Positions 7,538 to 16,754 of a DNA stretch of 17,086 nucleotides are shown in pieces. The translations under genes were made by a program, and so were the position numbers. Under the pieces are notes generated by a model. The model did not search any database and was not told the DNA's origin. It saw nothing but the letters and a program-made list of their open reading frames with translations. Position 1 is the stretch's first letter. Each line of letters starts with the position of its first letter. Source of the stretch: SFJ001 sp045118955 (GTDB lineage Bacteria; Bacillota; Clostridia; Oscillospirales; Ruminococcaceae); assembly GCA_045118955.1 (NCBI GenBank), contig JBGVKB010000135.1:1-17086 (forward strand), in the 5' to 3' direction.

Positions 7538-7618
7538 TGCAGACCCAGTTCTTCCCGCTGCGCCAAAACACACGCTTTTGCGCACGTTTACCCCAATTTC
7601 CGCCTGTACTGCGCAAAA
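7527..7618. repeat. TGCGCAAAA repeats around the operon promoter
   Basis: CTTTTGCGCA occurs identically on the plus strand at 7527-7536 and 7575-7584. Its inverted form TGCGCAAAA occurs at 7610-7618. The first copy covers the -35 element of the operon promoter. The 48-bp spacing of the direct copies is not a whole number of helical turns. They could be sites for a transcription factor, or chance in a short intergenic region. Confidence 0.45.
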
Positions 7619-7666
7619 TTTCCCGCAGTGCGCTCCTCCCCTCCCCCGCCCGTCCCGGTATACAGC

Positions 7667-7719
7667 AAAAACGCCCCCGCCGGGCGCAGCCGCTGTGGCT
7701 GTCCCCGCAGGGGCGTTTT
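7667..7719 (-). terminator. Intrinsic terminator after the glycosylphosphotransferase gene
   Basis: On the minus strand, AAAACGCCCC pairs perfectly with GGGGCGTTTT across an inner arm (AGCC...GGCT), followed by TTTTTG. It starts 15 bp after the gene's stop codon. It separates this transcript from the epimerase operon, which has its own promoter downstream. Confidence 0.85.
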
Positions 7720-7734
7720 CAGGTTTGTTTGGGG

Positions 7735-9147
7735 TCAGTAGGCGCCGTCGCCCTTCAGCACCACCACCACGGTGCGCAGGATGATGCGCAGGTCGGTGAT
7801 GAGGCCCTGCTCCTCGATGTACTTCAGGTCAAGCCGCATCCACTCGTCGAAGCTCAGGTTGCTGCGGCCGCTCACCTGCCAGTAGCAGGTCAGGCCCGGG
7901 CGCACCGCAAGGCGGCCCCAGTCCCAGTCGCTGTACTGGGCCACCTCCTTGGGCAGAGGCGGGCGGGGGCCGACGATGCTCATGTCGCCCCGCAGGATGT
8001 TCACAAGCTGGGGCAGCTCGTCAATGCTGGTCTTGCGCAGGAACTTGCCCACCGGGGTGATGCGGGGGTCGTTGGTCATCTTGAACACCGGCCCATCCAC
8101 CTCGTTCAGCGCCTGCAGCTCTGCCAGCCGCGCCTCCGCGTCCTGATACATACTGCGGAATTTGTACATATAGAACTCGCGCCCGTTTTTGCCGGTGCGC
8201 TTCTGCTTGAAGATGACCGGCCCGGGGCTGGTGACCTTCACGGCGATGGCCGCGCCCAGCATCAGCGGGGACGCCAGCACAAGGCCCAGACCGCTGCCCA
8301 CCACGTCCATGGTGCGCTTGACAAAGCCCCACACCGGCCCCTTGTCCGGGGCGCGGCGCACGTTGATCATCTTCAGGCTGGCCAGCGTCTCCACATGGGG
8401 GTTGGAGGGGATGAAGTCATTGTAGGAGGGAATGATGGAAATTTTGGCGCTGTAGCGTCCGCTTGCCGCCACCAGATCGCCGATGCAGCCGGACTGCTCC
8501 GGGGGCAGGGCAACCACCACCTCCTCGATCTTCTCGGTCTGCAGGATGGTGCGGAACTCACGCACCGGCCCGCGCCAGCGACCCAGATCCCCTGCCTGCT
8601 CGTCCGACACATAGCCGCGGTAGTTGTAGCCGGTGTAGGGGCGGGCCATCAGCTCCTCATAGTAGCGGTGCGCCAGCGCGCCGCTGCCCACCAGCAGCAC
8701 CGCACGGGTGTTGCGGCCCCGGGTGCGCACCACCCGCAGCATGGCACGCAGCACCACCCGCTTGAGCACCAGTCCCACGATGGAGAACACAAACAGGAAC
8801 GCCACCTGCGAGCGGGCGTACTCGCCCATCTTCAGGAAGTACAGCACGAAGCCCAGCGCCACCACGCCGAAGCCGTTGGCGAGGGTCAGGCTCCACGCCT
8901 CCTTCCACATACTGCGGAAGCGGTAGCTGCCGTACATATTCAGGAACATCAGCACGCCCACCATGAGGGTGCTGTAGATCAGCGCCATGGGGATGTAAGG
9001 CCCGTCCAGCAGCAGGCCGGGGTCCTGGCGGCCCATCATCAGGCCCTGCCGGATGTACACCGACAGCAGGTAGCTGAACAACAGGACGAACCAGTCCAGC
9101 ACCGCATTGATCAGGTTGAAAAGTTTCTGGTGTCCGCTCGTTTGCAC
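7735..9147 (-). CDS. Polyprenyl glycosylphosphotransferase, WbaP/CpsE-type (470 aa)
   Basis: Membrane enzyme that transfers a sugar-1-phosphate from a nucleotide sugar to undecaprenyl phosphate, the first committed step of exopolysaccharide or glycolipid assembly. Four hydrophobic segments (about 10-33, 52-72, 90-106, 113-131) precede a Rossmann-like soluble domain (LLVGSGALAH at about 151-160). A further hydrophobic re-entrant segment follows at about 283-303 (DVVGSGLGLVLASPLML). The catalytic domain shows FKQKRTGKNGREFYMYKFRSM (about 313-333), SIDELPQL with the Asp-Glu pair D376-E377, and MSIVGPRPPLPKE. The length is typical of the family. The start is GTG at 9145-9147 after an AAAGGGGA ribosome binding site. 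It follows the 125-aa gene by 55 bp and ends in its own terminator. The sugar (galactose, glucose or other) cannot be determined. Confidence 0.95.
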   Translation of the reverse strand: MQTSGHQKLFNLINAVLDWFVLLFSYLLSVYIRQGLMMGRQDPGLLLDGPYIPMALIYSTLMVGVLMFLNMYGSYRFRSMWKEAWSLTLANGFGVVALGFVLYFLKMGEYARSQVAFLFVFSIVGLVLKRVVLRAMLRVVRTRGRNTRAVLLVGSGALAHRYYEELMARPYTGYNYRGYVSDEQAGDLGRWRGPVREFRTILQTEKIEEVVVALPPEQSGCIGDLVAASGRYSAKISIIPSYNDFIPSNPHVETLASLKMINVRRAPDKGPVWGFVKRTMDVVGSGLGLVLASPLMLGAAIAVKVTSPGPVIFKQKRTGKNGREFYMYKFRSMYQDAEARLAELQALNEVDGPVFKMTNDPRITPVGKFLRKTSIDELPQLVNILRGDMSIVGPRPPLPKEVAQYSDWDWGRLAVRPGLTCYWQVSGRSNLSFDEWMRLDLKYIEEQGLITDLRIILRTVVVVLKGDGAY

Positions 9148-9202
9148 GTCGTTTCCCCTTTCGGTTCGTTTTGTTGCGCGGGCGCGCCGCCCGGGCGGTC
9201 GG

Positions 9203-9580
9203 TCACAGGGTGGCGATGCCCTGGCTCAGGTCGACCAGCCAGCAGGACAGCTCGGGGTCGGCCGAGAGCAGCGCCTGCTTGGTCATGGCCTCGCCCTCGT
9301 CCTCAAACCACAGCAGAAAGAAGAACCGCTCGGCGGGCTTGCCATAGTACAGCCACTGCCCGTCGGTGCGCATACCGTCCAGCAGGTGATCCAGCTCGAT
9401 GTCGTCCTGCAGCAGGTCAGTCTCCTCGCAGTAGACGGTCTCCGGCTCCACCTGCATGGAGGTGATGCTGCGCAGCGCCACATCCAGATAGTCCCGGCGG
9501 CTCAGCCCCTCCACATTGCCCTGCTCGTAGCCGGACAGGATGGCACAGGCCAGCAGATCGCGCAGCTCCATCAGTTTCAT
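9203..9580 (-). CDS. Unrecognised small acidic protein (125 aa)
   Basis: I do not recognise this protein. It is intact and acidic, with no signal peptide or membrane segment and no obvious metal or nucleotide motif. The N-terminal half (MKLMELRDLLACAILSGYEQ...SRRDYLDVALRS) looks helical. The C-terminal half has an aromatic stretch, GQWLYYGKPAERFFFLLWFE, and ends in CWLVDLSQGIATL. The start is set at the ATG 9578-9580 because GGAGGA lies about 8 nt upstream. A longer frame exists but begins before this ribosome binding site and inside the leader. A clear promoter precedes it and it reads into the glycosylphosphotransferase gene after 55 bp, so it may be a regulatory or assembly partner of that enzyme. 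That is inference from position only. Confidence 0.8.
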   Translation of the reverse strand: MKLMELRDLLACAILSGYEQGNVEGLSRRDYLDVALRSITSMQVEPETVYCEETDLLQDDIELDHLLDGMRTDGQWLYYGKPAERFFFLLWFEDEGEAMTKQALLSADPELSCWLVDLSQGIATL

Positions 9581-9638
9581 GGTACATTCCTCCGTATCTA
9601 TTTCCCGGGCAACGCCCACCGGGCACCCCGGTCAGGGT

Positions 9639-9670
9639 CGGCGCAGGCAGACCCTCCCTGCTTCGCGCCG
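9639..9670 (-). other. Stem-loop in the leader of the 125-aa gene
   Basis: On the minus strand, CGGCGC at the 5' side and GCGCCG at the 3' side can close a stem that continues inward through GCAGG/CCTGC. It lies about 60 nt before the start codon, within the roughly 100-nt leader predicted from the promoter at 9690-9718. No T-run follows. The function is unknown; it could be a regulatory or stabilising leader structure. Confidence 0.4.
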
Positions 9671-9689
9671 TTTTTGCATATCTCTTGCT

Positions 9690-9718
9690 ATTGTACCACG
9701 TTCCGCCGCCGGTGTACA
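9690..9718 (-). promoter_or_regulatory. Extended -10 promoter for the 125-aa protein and glycosylphosphotransferase
   Basis: Minus strand: TGTACA (9713-9718), a 17-nt spacer and TACAAT (9690-9695), with TGG just before the -10 forming an extended -10 (TGNTACAAT). The transcript would start near 9683, about 100 nt before the start codon. Confidence 0.7.
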
Positions 9719-9798
9719 GCGGTCTTAGGGGTGGACATTTTTTACTTTTGCGGAAGGCGACGTGCAGCCCGTCTTCCCCGCCTTGCCCGCACCAAACA

Positions 9799-9833
9799 CA
9801 AAAGCGCCCCCGACCTTGCGGTCGGGGGCGCTT
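9799..9833 (-). terminator. Strong terminator after etfA
   Basis: Minus strand: a perfect 14-bp stem AAGCGCCCCCGACC / GGTCGGGGGCGCTT with a GCAA tetraloop, running into TTTTG. It begins 33 bp after the etfA stop. The tight GNRA-type loop and GC stem make it the clearest terminator in the window. It closes the hbd-bcd-etfBA transcript. Confidence 0.95.
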
Positions 9834-9866
9834 GATTCAGGAATCAGTCAGCGGTATACGCTGGAA

Positions 9867-10967
9867 TTAGCCCTGCTTGGCAGCCTTGACGGCGGCGATC
9901 AGCTGGGGCACGACCTTGAACAGGTCGCCGCAGATGCCGTAGTCCGCGACACCGAAGATGGGGGCGATCTCGGACTTGTTGACGGCGATGATCATCTCGG
10001 AGTCCTGCATACCGGCCACGTGCTGGATGGCACCGGAGATGCCCAGAGCAACGTAGATCTTGGGATGCACGGTCTTGCCGGTCTGACCGACCTGATGGTC
10101 AGCAGAGATCCAGCCGGCGTCGACACAGGCACGGGAAGAACCAACAACGCCGCCCAGCTCAGCAGCCAGCTCCTCAGCCAGCTTGATGCCGGCCTCGGGG
10201 TCCTTGCTGATGCCACGGCCCACGGAGACGATCACGTCAGCACCGATCAGGTCGACCAGCTTCTTGGCGGCCTTCTCAACGCTCAGGACCTTGGTCAGGC
10301 AATCGGCCTCGGTCAGCTCGAAGGCAGGCTTCACGATCTGGCAGGCCTCGGCCTTGGCAGCATCGTACTCGCCCTTCTTCATAACGCCGGGACGGACGGT
10401 GGACATCTGAGGACGGAAACGGGGGCAGATGATGGTAGCCATCAGGTGACCGCCGAAAGCAGGACGGGTCATCTTCAGGTTACGATCTTCCATGTCGAAC
10501 TTCTGCTTGTCCACGTCGATGGTGGAAGAAGTGCGCAGGAACTCGATGTACTTGGGGGTGTCGATGTCCAGGTGAGTGGCATCGGCAGTCAGACCGGTGT
10601 GCAGACGGGCAGCACAGCGGGGGCCCAGGTCACGGCCGATGTTGGTCGCGCCGATCAGGAAGACCTCGGGCTTGTACTCCATGATCACATCGCAGATGAC
10701 CTTGGTGTAGGCATCGGTGGTGTAGTTCTTCAGCAGGGGGCTCTCGCAGACCAGAACCTTGTCGGCGCCGTAGCCGCCCAGCTCCTTGGCGATGCCCTCA
10801 ACGCCATCGCCCAGCAGCAGGCCGCACAGCTCGCAGCCCAGCTCGTCGGCCAGCTTGCGGCCCTCGCTGATCAGCTCGAAATCGGTGGGCATCAGCTTGC
10901 CCTCGCGCTGCTCGCAGAAAACCCATACGCCCTTGAAGGCGGCGGTATCAGTGCAATCGTAAGCCAT
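9867..10967 (-). CDS. etfA: Electron transfer flavoprotein alpha subunit (366 aa)
   Basis: Alpha subunit of the Etf that works with butyryl-CoA dehydrogenase. It holds the FAD that shuttles electrons to Bcd. The C-terminal FAD-binding domain is intact: GSSRACVDAGW (about 276-286), QVGQTGKTVHP (about 292-302), GISGAIQHVAGM (about 309-320) and IIAVNKSEIAPIF. The last motif usually reads NKD/NTD at its start, so Ser replaces the common Asp. The N-terminal domain begins after about 12 extra residues. The chosen start is the ATG at 10965-10967 (MAYDC). AGGAG lies 11 nt upstream, slightly far but just after the etfB stop. An upstream in-frame ATG at 10991 overlaps the etfB stop codon and has no ribosome binding site. 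The gap to etfB is 20 bp and a strong terminator follows. Confidence 0.96.
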   Translation of the reverse strand: MAYDCTDTAAFKGVWVFCEQREGKLMPTDFELISEGRKLADELGCELCGLLLGDGVEGIAKELGGYGADKVLVCESPLLKNYTTDAYTKVICDVIMEYKPEVFLIGATNIGRDLGPRCAARLHTGLTADATHLDIDTPKYIEFLRTSSTIDVDKQKFDMEDRNLKMTRPAFGGHLMATIICPRFRPQMSTVRPGVMKKGEYDAAKAEACQIVKPAFELTEADCLTKVLSVEKAAKKLVDLIGADVIVSVGRGISKDPEAGIKLAEELAAELGGVVGSSRACVDAGWISADHQVGQTGKTVHPKIYVALGISGAIQHVAGMQDSEMIIAVNKSEIAPIFGVADYGICGDLFKVVPQLIAAVKAAKQG

Positions 10968-10987
10968 AATAGGTGAATCTCCTTTCA

Positions 10988-11782
10988 TCAAATCAGATGC
11001 TTAGCGGCCAGGATACCAGCCATCTGAGCAGCGGCGTCATCACCCTGCAGCATGGTGCCAGCGCCCTTCTGGGGCGGGGTGAAGGACTTGAACACGTTGG
11101 TGGGAGAACCCTTCAGGCCGATGGTATCAACCTCGATCAGGGGATCATCCTTCAGGGCTGCGTAATCGAAGACCTCCATGGGCTTGGAGTAGCAGTCGAA
11201 GATGCCGCCCACGGACATGTAGCGGGGCTCGTTCAGCTCCTTGATGCAGGTCAGCAGGCAGGGAGTGGGAGCCTCGATCATCATGAAGCCGTCCTCCAGC
11301 ATACGCTTGGCAGTGACGACACCGTTCTCGACCTTCAGGTCGGCAACGTAGGTGATCTGGGGCAGGTGCAGCTTCTCAGCGATCTGGGGGCCGACCTGAG
11401 CGGTATCACCGTCGATGGCCTGACGGCCGCAGAACACGACATCGCCCTTCTCCAGGCCGATCTTGTTGATGGCGGCGGCGATGATCTGAGAGGTAGCGAA
11501 GGTATCGGAACCACCGAACTCACGGCCGGAGATCAGGACGGCCTTGTCGGCGCCGCGGGCGATCAGCTCACGCAGCATGCCCTCGGCAGGAGGGGGGCCC
11601 ATGGTCACGACGATGACCTCGCAGCCGGTCTCATCCTTCAGCTGCAGAGCGGCCTCAACGGCGGCCAGGTCGTCGGGGTTGGTAATGGTAGCCATGGAAG
11701 CACGGTCCAGAGTGCCGTTCTCGTTGACAGCCACCTTACCGGAGGTATCGGGAACCTGTTTCACACAAACAATTGCTTTCAT
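10988..11782 (-). CDS. etfB: Electron transfer flavoprotein beta subunit (264 aa)
   Basis: Beta subunit of the Etf. In clostridial butyrate formers this subunit carries the bifurcating FAD that takes electrons from NADH. The start MKAIVCVKQVPDTSGKV is typical. TNPDDLAAVEAALQLKD, VVTMGPPPAEGMLRELIARG and the FAD/AMP-site motif CGRQAIDGDTAQVGP (about 118-132) follow in the family order. The length matches clostridial EtfB. The ATG at 11780-11782 has AAGGAGG 8 nt upstream and lies 13 bp after the bcd stop. The close match in motif style to the bifurcating group, and the bcd-etfB-etfA order, support electron bifurcation, but this is family knowledge and not proven by the sequence. Confidence 0.97.
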   Translation of the reverse strand: MKAIVCVKQVPDTSGKVAVNENGTLDRASMATITNPDDLAAVEAALQLKDETGCEVIVVTMGPPPAEGMLRELIARGADKAVLISGREFGGSDTFATSQIIAAAINKIGLEKGDVVFCGRQAIDGDTAQVGPQIAEKLHLPQITYVADLKVENGVVTAKRMLEDGFMMIEAPTPCLLTCIKELNEPRYMSVGGIFDCYSKPMEVFDYAALKDDPLIEVDTIGLKGSPTNVFKSFTPPQKGAGTMLQGDDAAAQMAGILAAKHLI

Positions 11783-11795
11783 TGGTATTGCCTCC

Positions 11796-12965
<1,170 letters not shown>

Positions 12966-13046
12966 GGTTAGTCCTCCAGTTCTTTATTTTATGTAACTCG
13001 TCTTAGAGCAGGCATCCGCAACCGACCCTTTTACGAGAAAACATGT

Positions 13047-13889
13047 TTACTTGCGGTAATCGTAGAAACCGATACCGGTCTTGCGGCCCAGCTTACCGCC
13101 GCGCACCATCTTCTTCAGCAGGGGATGAGGACGGTACTTGGGATCGCCGGTCTCATCATACAGCACGTTCATGATGGCCAGGACGATGTCCAGACCCACC
13201 AGGCCGCCCAGCTCCAGGGGACCCATGGGATGGTTGGCGCCCAGCTTCATGGCGGTGTCGATGCCCTCAACAGAGGCGACGCCGTCCGCGTAGATGCCGA
13301 TGCCCTCGTTGATCATGGGGATCAGGATGCGGTTGACGACGAAGCCGGCGGCCTCGTTCACCTGCACGGGGGTCTTGCCGATCGCGGTGCTGATGGCCTT
13401 GATCTTGTCCACGATCTCGTCGGGGGTGTTCAGGCCGGCGATGACCTCGACCAGCTTCATCACGGGAGCGGGGTTGAAGAAGTGCATACCGACCACAGGA
13501 CGGTTGATGCCCTTGCCGATCTCGGTGATGGACAGGCTGGAAGTGTTGGTAGCGAAAATAACATCGGGATTCTGGCAGATGGTCTCCAGCTCCTTGAAGG
13601 TCTGCTGCTTCACAGCCATGACCTCCAGAGCGGCCTCAACGATCAGATCGCAGTCGGTGCAGATCTCCTTGGTGCCGGTGTGGATGCGGGCCAGGATCGC
13701 GTCAGCGGCCTCCTGAGCCATCTTGCCCTTGGCGACGCGCTTGTCGAAACCAGCAGCGATCTTCTTCTTACCGCCGGCAGCGAACTCCTCGTTGATGTCG
13801 CACAGATAAACCTCATAGCCCTCGGTCTGAGCGAAAGCCTGAGCGATGCCGGAACCCATGGTACCGGCGCCAATGATGCCAACCTTCAT
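13047..13889 (-). CDS. hbd: 3-hydroxybutyryl-CoA dehydrogenase (280 aa)
   Basis: Reduces acetoacetyl-CoA to 3-hydroxybutyryl-CoA. The Rossmann motif VGIIGAGTMGSGIAQAFA is at residues 3-20, LIVEAALEVMAVKQ at about 82-95, and FATNTSSLSITEI at about 112-124. The catalytic His136 is in VVGMHFFNPAPVMKLVEVI, paired with Glu148, and GFVVNRILIPMINEG and LGANHPMGPLELGGLVGLD follow. Length and motifs fit the single-domain clostridial Hbd. An acidic residue follows the glycine motif (LCDI), as usual for NAD(H)-preferring members, so NADH is the likely cofactor. The ATG at 13887-13889 has GGAGG at 8 nt. It is the first gene after the crt terminator, and a Rex-like palindrome lies 41 bp before its start, which suggests redox control of hbd-bcd-etfBA. 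Confidence 0.97.
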   Translation of the reverse strand: MKVGIIGAGTMGSGIAQAFAQTEGYEVYLCDINEEFAAGGKKKIAAGFDKRVAKGKMAQEAADAILARIHTGTKEICTDCDLIVEAALEVMAVKQQTFKELETICQNPDVIFATNTSSLSITEIGKGINRPVVGMHFFNPAPVMKLVEVIAGLNTPDEIVDKIKAISTAIGKTPVQVNEAAGFVVNRILIPMINEGIGIYADGVASVEGIDTAMKLGANHPMGPLELGGLVGLDIVLAIMNVLYDETGDPKYRPHPLLKKMVRGGKLGRKTGIGFYDYRK

Positions 13890-13929
13890 GGTTTAAGCCT
13901 CCGTTTGTTCAATGATAACGCACTGGAAT

Positions 13930-13947
13930 ACGTTAAATATTTGACAT
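13930..13947. promoter_or_regulatory. Rex-operator-like palindrome upstream of hbd
   Basis: The plus-strand sequence ACGTTAAATATTTGACAT contains GTTAA-N4-TTGAC, one change from the palindrome GTTAAATATTTAAC. The clostridial Rex consensus is TTGTTAA-N4-TTAACAA; this site keeps the inner arms and loses most outer bases. Rex, an NADH-sensing repressor, controls butyrate/butanol genes in clostridia. The position between the crt terminator and the hbd start is where an operator would sit. I could not place a clean -35/-10 pair here, so binding is a hypothesis. Confidence 0.45.
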
Positions 13948-13961
13948 GCATAGACAAGGGT

Positions 13962-14000
13962 AAAAATCCGGCGGTCAGCCTTTTACCGTCGGCCGCCGGA
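13962..14000 (-). terminator. Intrinsic terminator after crt
   Basis: Minus strand: TCCGGCGG at 13993-14000 pairs with CCGCCGGA at 13967-13974 and runs straight into TTTTT. It begins about 21 bp after the crt stop. The loop of about 18 nt can fold further. It would end or attenuate the thl-crt message before hbd. Confidence 0.75.
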
Positions 14001-14021
14001 CTTACCTTTTCTTGCAAACGA

Positions 14022-14807
14022 TCAATTGTTGGTGAAGACCGCCTTGGGCTTCGGCTTCTCCTTGGACAGGAAGCAGGCCATGCCCTCCTGCTGGTCGTGG
14101 GTCTCGAAGCAGTCGCCGAAGAGCTTCTCCTCGATGACGATGGCTTCGTCCATGCCGACCTCGAGACCGTCGTTGATGGCCTTCTTGCAGTTACGCACAG
14201 CGATGGGGGCGTTGCGCGCGATCTTGCCGGCCAGCTTCATGACGTTCTCCATCAGCTCGGCCTGGGGGTACACTGCGTTGACCAGACCGATGCGCAGGGC
14301 TTCCTGAGCGTCGATGTTGGTGGCGGCGTAGACCAGCTGCTTCGCCATGCCGGGGGAGACCAGACGAGCCAGACGCTGGGTACCACCGAAACCGGGGGTA
14401 ATGCCCAGGCCCACCTCGGGCTGACCGAACATAGCGTTCTCGGAGCAGATGCGGATGTCGCAGCTCATGGCCAGCTCGTTGCCGCCGCCCAGTGCAAAGC
14501 CGTTGATCGCGGCGATGACAGGGATGGGGAAGGTCTCGATCATGCGGAAGATGTCGTTGCCCAGCTTGCCGAACGCCTCGCCCTCGGCCTTGGTCATGGT
14601 GCTCATGGCACCGATGTCCGCGCCGGCAACAAAGCTCTTCTCGCCGGCGCCGGTGATGACCACGCAGCGGACGGCGTTCTGATCAACGCCCTCGAAGGCG
14701 GCCTTCAGATCGGCCAGCACGTCAGGGTTCAGTGCGTTCAGGGCCTTGGGACGGTCGATGGTGACCACCGCAACAGCGCCCTGAACCTCATAGGTTACAT
14801 AACCCAA
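14022..14807 (-). CDS. crt: 3-hydroxybutyryl-CoA dehydratase / enoyl-CoA hydratase (261 aa)
   Basis: Crotonase that dehydrates 3-hydroxybutyryl-CoA to crotonyl-CoA. The CoA-binding DRPKALNALN is at about 18-27 and the oxyanion-hole motif SFVAGADIGAM at about 58-68. INGFALGGGNELAMSCDIRI carries catalytic Glu111, and FGQPEVGLGITPGFGGTQRL carries Glu131, at the expected 20-residue spacing. The start is TTG at 14805-14807. An in-frame TGA stands directly before it, no ATG lies near, and AGGGAG is 8 nt upstream. A hairpin covers part of that ribosome binding site (14810-14843). The gene is 70 bp after thl and is followed by a terminator. The length is normal. Other crotonase functions are possible by sequence, but the operon settles the role. 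Confidence 0.96.
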   Translation of the reverse strand: MGYVTYEVQGAVAVVTIDRPKALNALNPDVLADLKAAFEGVDQNAVRCVVITGAGEKSFVAGADIGAMSTMTKAEGEAFGKLGNDIFRMIETFPIPVIAAINGFALGGGNELAMSCDIRICSENAMFGQPEVGLGITPGFGGTQRLARLVSPGMAKQLVYAATNIDAQEALRIGLVNAVYPQAELMENVMKLAGKIARNAPIAVRNCKKAINDGLEVGMDEAIVIEEKLFGDCFETHDQQEGMACFLSKEKPKPKAVFTNN

Positions 14808-14809
14808 TC

Positions 14810-14843
14810 AAAACACTCCCTCTCTCAATTCCGTCGAGTGCTT
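14810..14843 (-). promoter_or_regulatory. Hairpin overlapping the crt ribosome binding site
   Basis: Minus strand: AAAAGCACTC (14834-14843) can pair with GAGTGTTTT (14810-14818), 9 bp with one bulged G, enclosing 15 nt. The 3' arm includes part of the AGGGAG ribosome binding site and ends 2 nt before the TTG start. It could dampen crt translation relative to thl. The four T's after the stem make it a poor terminator. Confidence 0.45.
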
Positions 14844-14877
14844 TTCGGCGGGATGATATATTGAAAATCGTTTCGGC

Positions 14878-16068
<1,191 letters not shown>

Positions 16069-16116
16069 TGGTGTTACCTCCTGTTGATTCCTGATTGCAT
16101 TCAATTTGCACACACA

Positions 16117-16141
16117 TTTATACAATGCCGGTCCTGCCGGC
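16117..16141 (-). promoter_or_regulatory. Possible thl promoter/operator region
   Basis: Minus strand: TATAAA (16117-16122) could be a -10, about 50 nt before the thl start. Just upstream, where the spacer would be, is the inverted repeat GCCGG-N5-CCGGC (16127-16141). No good -35 sits at 16-18 nt, so any promoter here would need an activator or be weak. The palindrome could be an operator or a short hairpin. Confidence 0.3.
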
Positions 16142-16151
16142 TTGTACCGAT

Positions 16152-16170
16152 AAAACCGCGGCCGCGCCGC
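16152..16170 (-). terminator. Weak terminator-like hairpin after coaD
   Basis: Directly after the coaD stop, the minus strand has GCGGC-GCG-GCCGC and then GGTTTTATC. The stem is only 5 bp with a 3-nt loop and the T-run has four T's, so termination would be partial at best and thl may be reached by read-through. Confidence 0.3.
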
Positions 16171-16668
16171 TCACCGCCCCTGTTTCTGGCGGGCGGCGAA
16201 CTTCTCCTTCATGCGCACCGCCACATTGGGGGTGACGAAGGAGCTTACATCCGCGCCGTAGCAGGCCACTTCCTTGGAGATGGTGCTGCTCAGGTAGGCA
16301 TATTTCAGGTCGGTGGTGAAGAACATGGTGTCGATGTTGGGATCGACGATGTGGTTGGTCTGGGCGATCTGCATCTCGTACTCGAAATCAGTCACCGCGC
16401 GCAGACCGCGCACGATCACGTTGGCCCCCTGCTTGCGGGCAAACTCCACGGTCATGCCCTCAAAGGTCTCCACCCGTACATTGGGCCACTGGGCAGTGCA
16501 TTCCTTCAGCATCTGCACCCGCTCCTCCACCGTGAACAGCGGGGTCTTTGCACTGTTGGCCAGCACACCGATGACCACCTCGTCCATGATGCGGGCTGCC
16601 CGCTCGATGATATCCAAATGTCCCCGGGTGACCGGATCAAAGCTGCCGGGGTAGATCGCACGCGCCAT
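16171..16668 (-). CDS. coaD: Phosphopantetheine adenylyltransferase (165 aa)
   Basis: Transfers AMP from ATP to 4'-phosphopantetheine to give dephospho-CoA, the penultimate step of coenzyme A synthesis. The nucleotidyltransferase motif YPGSFDPVTRGHLDII (about 6-21) contains the T-x-G-H signature (T14 to H17). VIVRGLRAVTDFEYEMQ (about 84-100) and the second ATP motif LSSTISKEVACYG (about 126-138, SSTxxK) are also as expected, and the length is typical. The ATG at 16666-16668 gives MARAIYPGSFDP. AAGGA lies 10 nt upstream, and a TTG six codons earlier is unlikely because it overlaps that site. The gene lies just before the CoA-thioester pathway genes, and two promoter-like sequences precede it. 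Confidence 0.97.
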   Translation of the reverse strand: MARAIYPGSFDPVTRGHLDIIERAARIMDEVVIGVLANSAKTPLFTVEERVQMLKECTAQWPNVRVETFEGMTVEFARKQGANVIVRGLRAVTDFEYEMQIAQTNHIVDPNIDTMFFTTDLKYAYLSSTISKEVACYGADVSSFVTPNVAVRMKEKFAARQKQGR

Positions 16669-16724
16669 AACAAAACCGTCCTTCAAACAAAACGCCGCCG
16701 GAGAACACTCCCCAGCCTGTGAAT

Positions 16725-16754
16725 ACTATACCACAGCCAAACGGCACTTGTCAA
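16725..16754 (-). promoter_or_regulatory. Proximal coaD promoter
   Basis: Minus strand: consensus TTGACA (16749-16754), an 18-nt spacer and TATAGT (16725-16730), with TGG before the -10 giving an extended -10. Transcription would start near 16718, about 50 nt before the coaD ATG. Confidence 0.8.

Larger units (their letters stand above)
7419..7734. other. Intergenic region between the two glycan transcription units
   Basis: This 316-bp stretch holds no credible gene. From right to left it contains the terminator of the glycosylphosphotransferase gene, a block of TGCGCAAAA-type repeats, a near-consensus minus-strand promoter, a short AT-rich start region with TATAC repeats, a GC-rich leader hairpin, and the epimerase ribosome binding site. 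Each is listed separately. Confidence 0.85.

Noticed and set aside
12966..13046. Possible promoter for bcd in the 81-bp hbd-bcd gap (TAAAAT near the bcd ribosome site)
   Set aside because: No acceptable -35 lies 16-18 nt upstream of it and it is very close to the ribosome binding site.
13039..13048. AAACATGTTT palindrome at the end of hbd
   Set aside because: A 10-bp palindrome over the stop codon with no T-run and no promoter nearby; it is short enough to be chance and is not a terminator.
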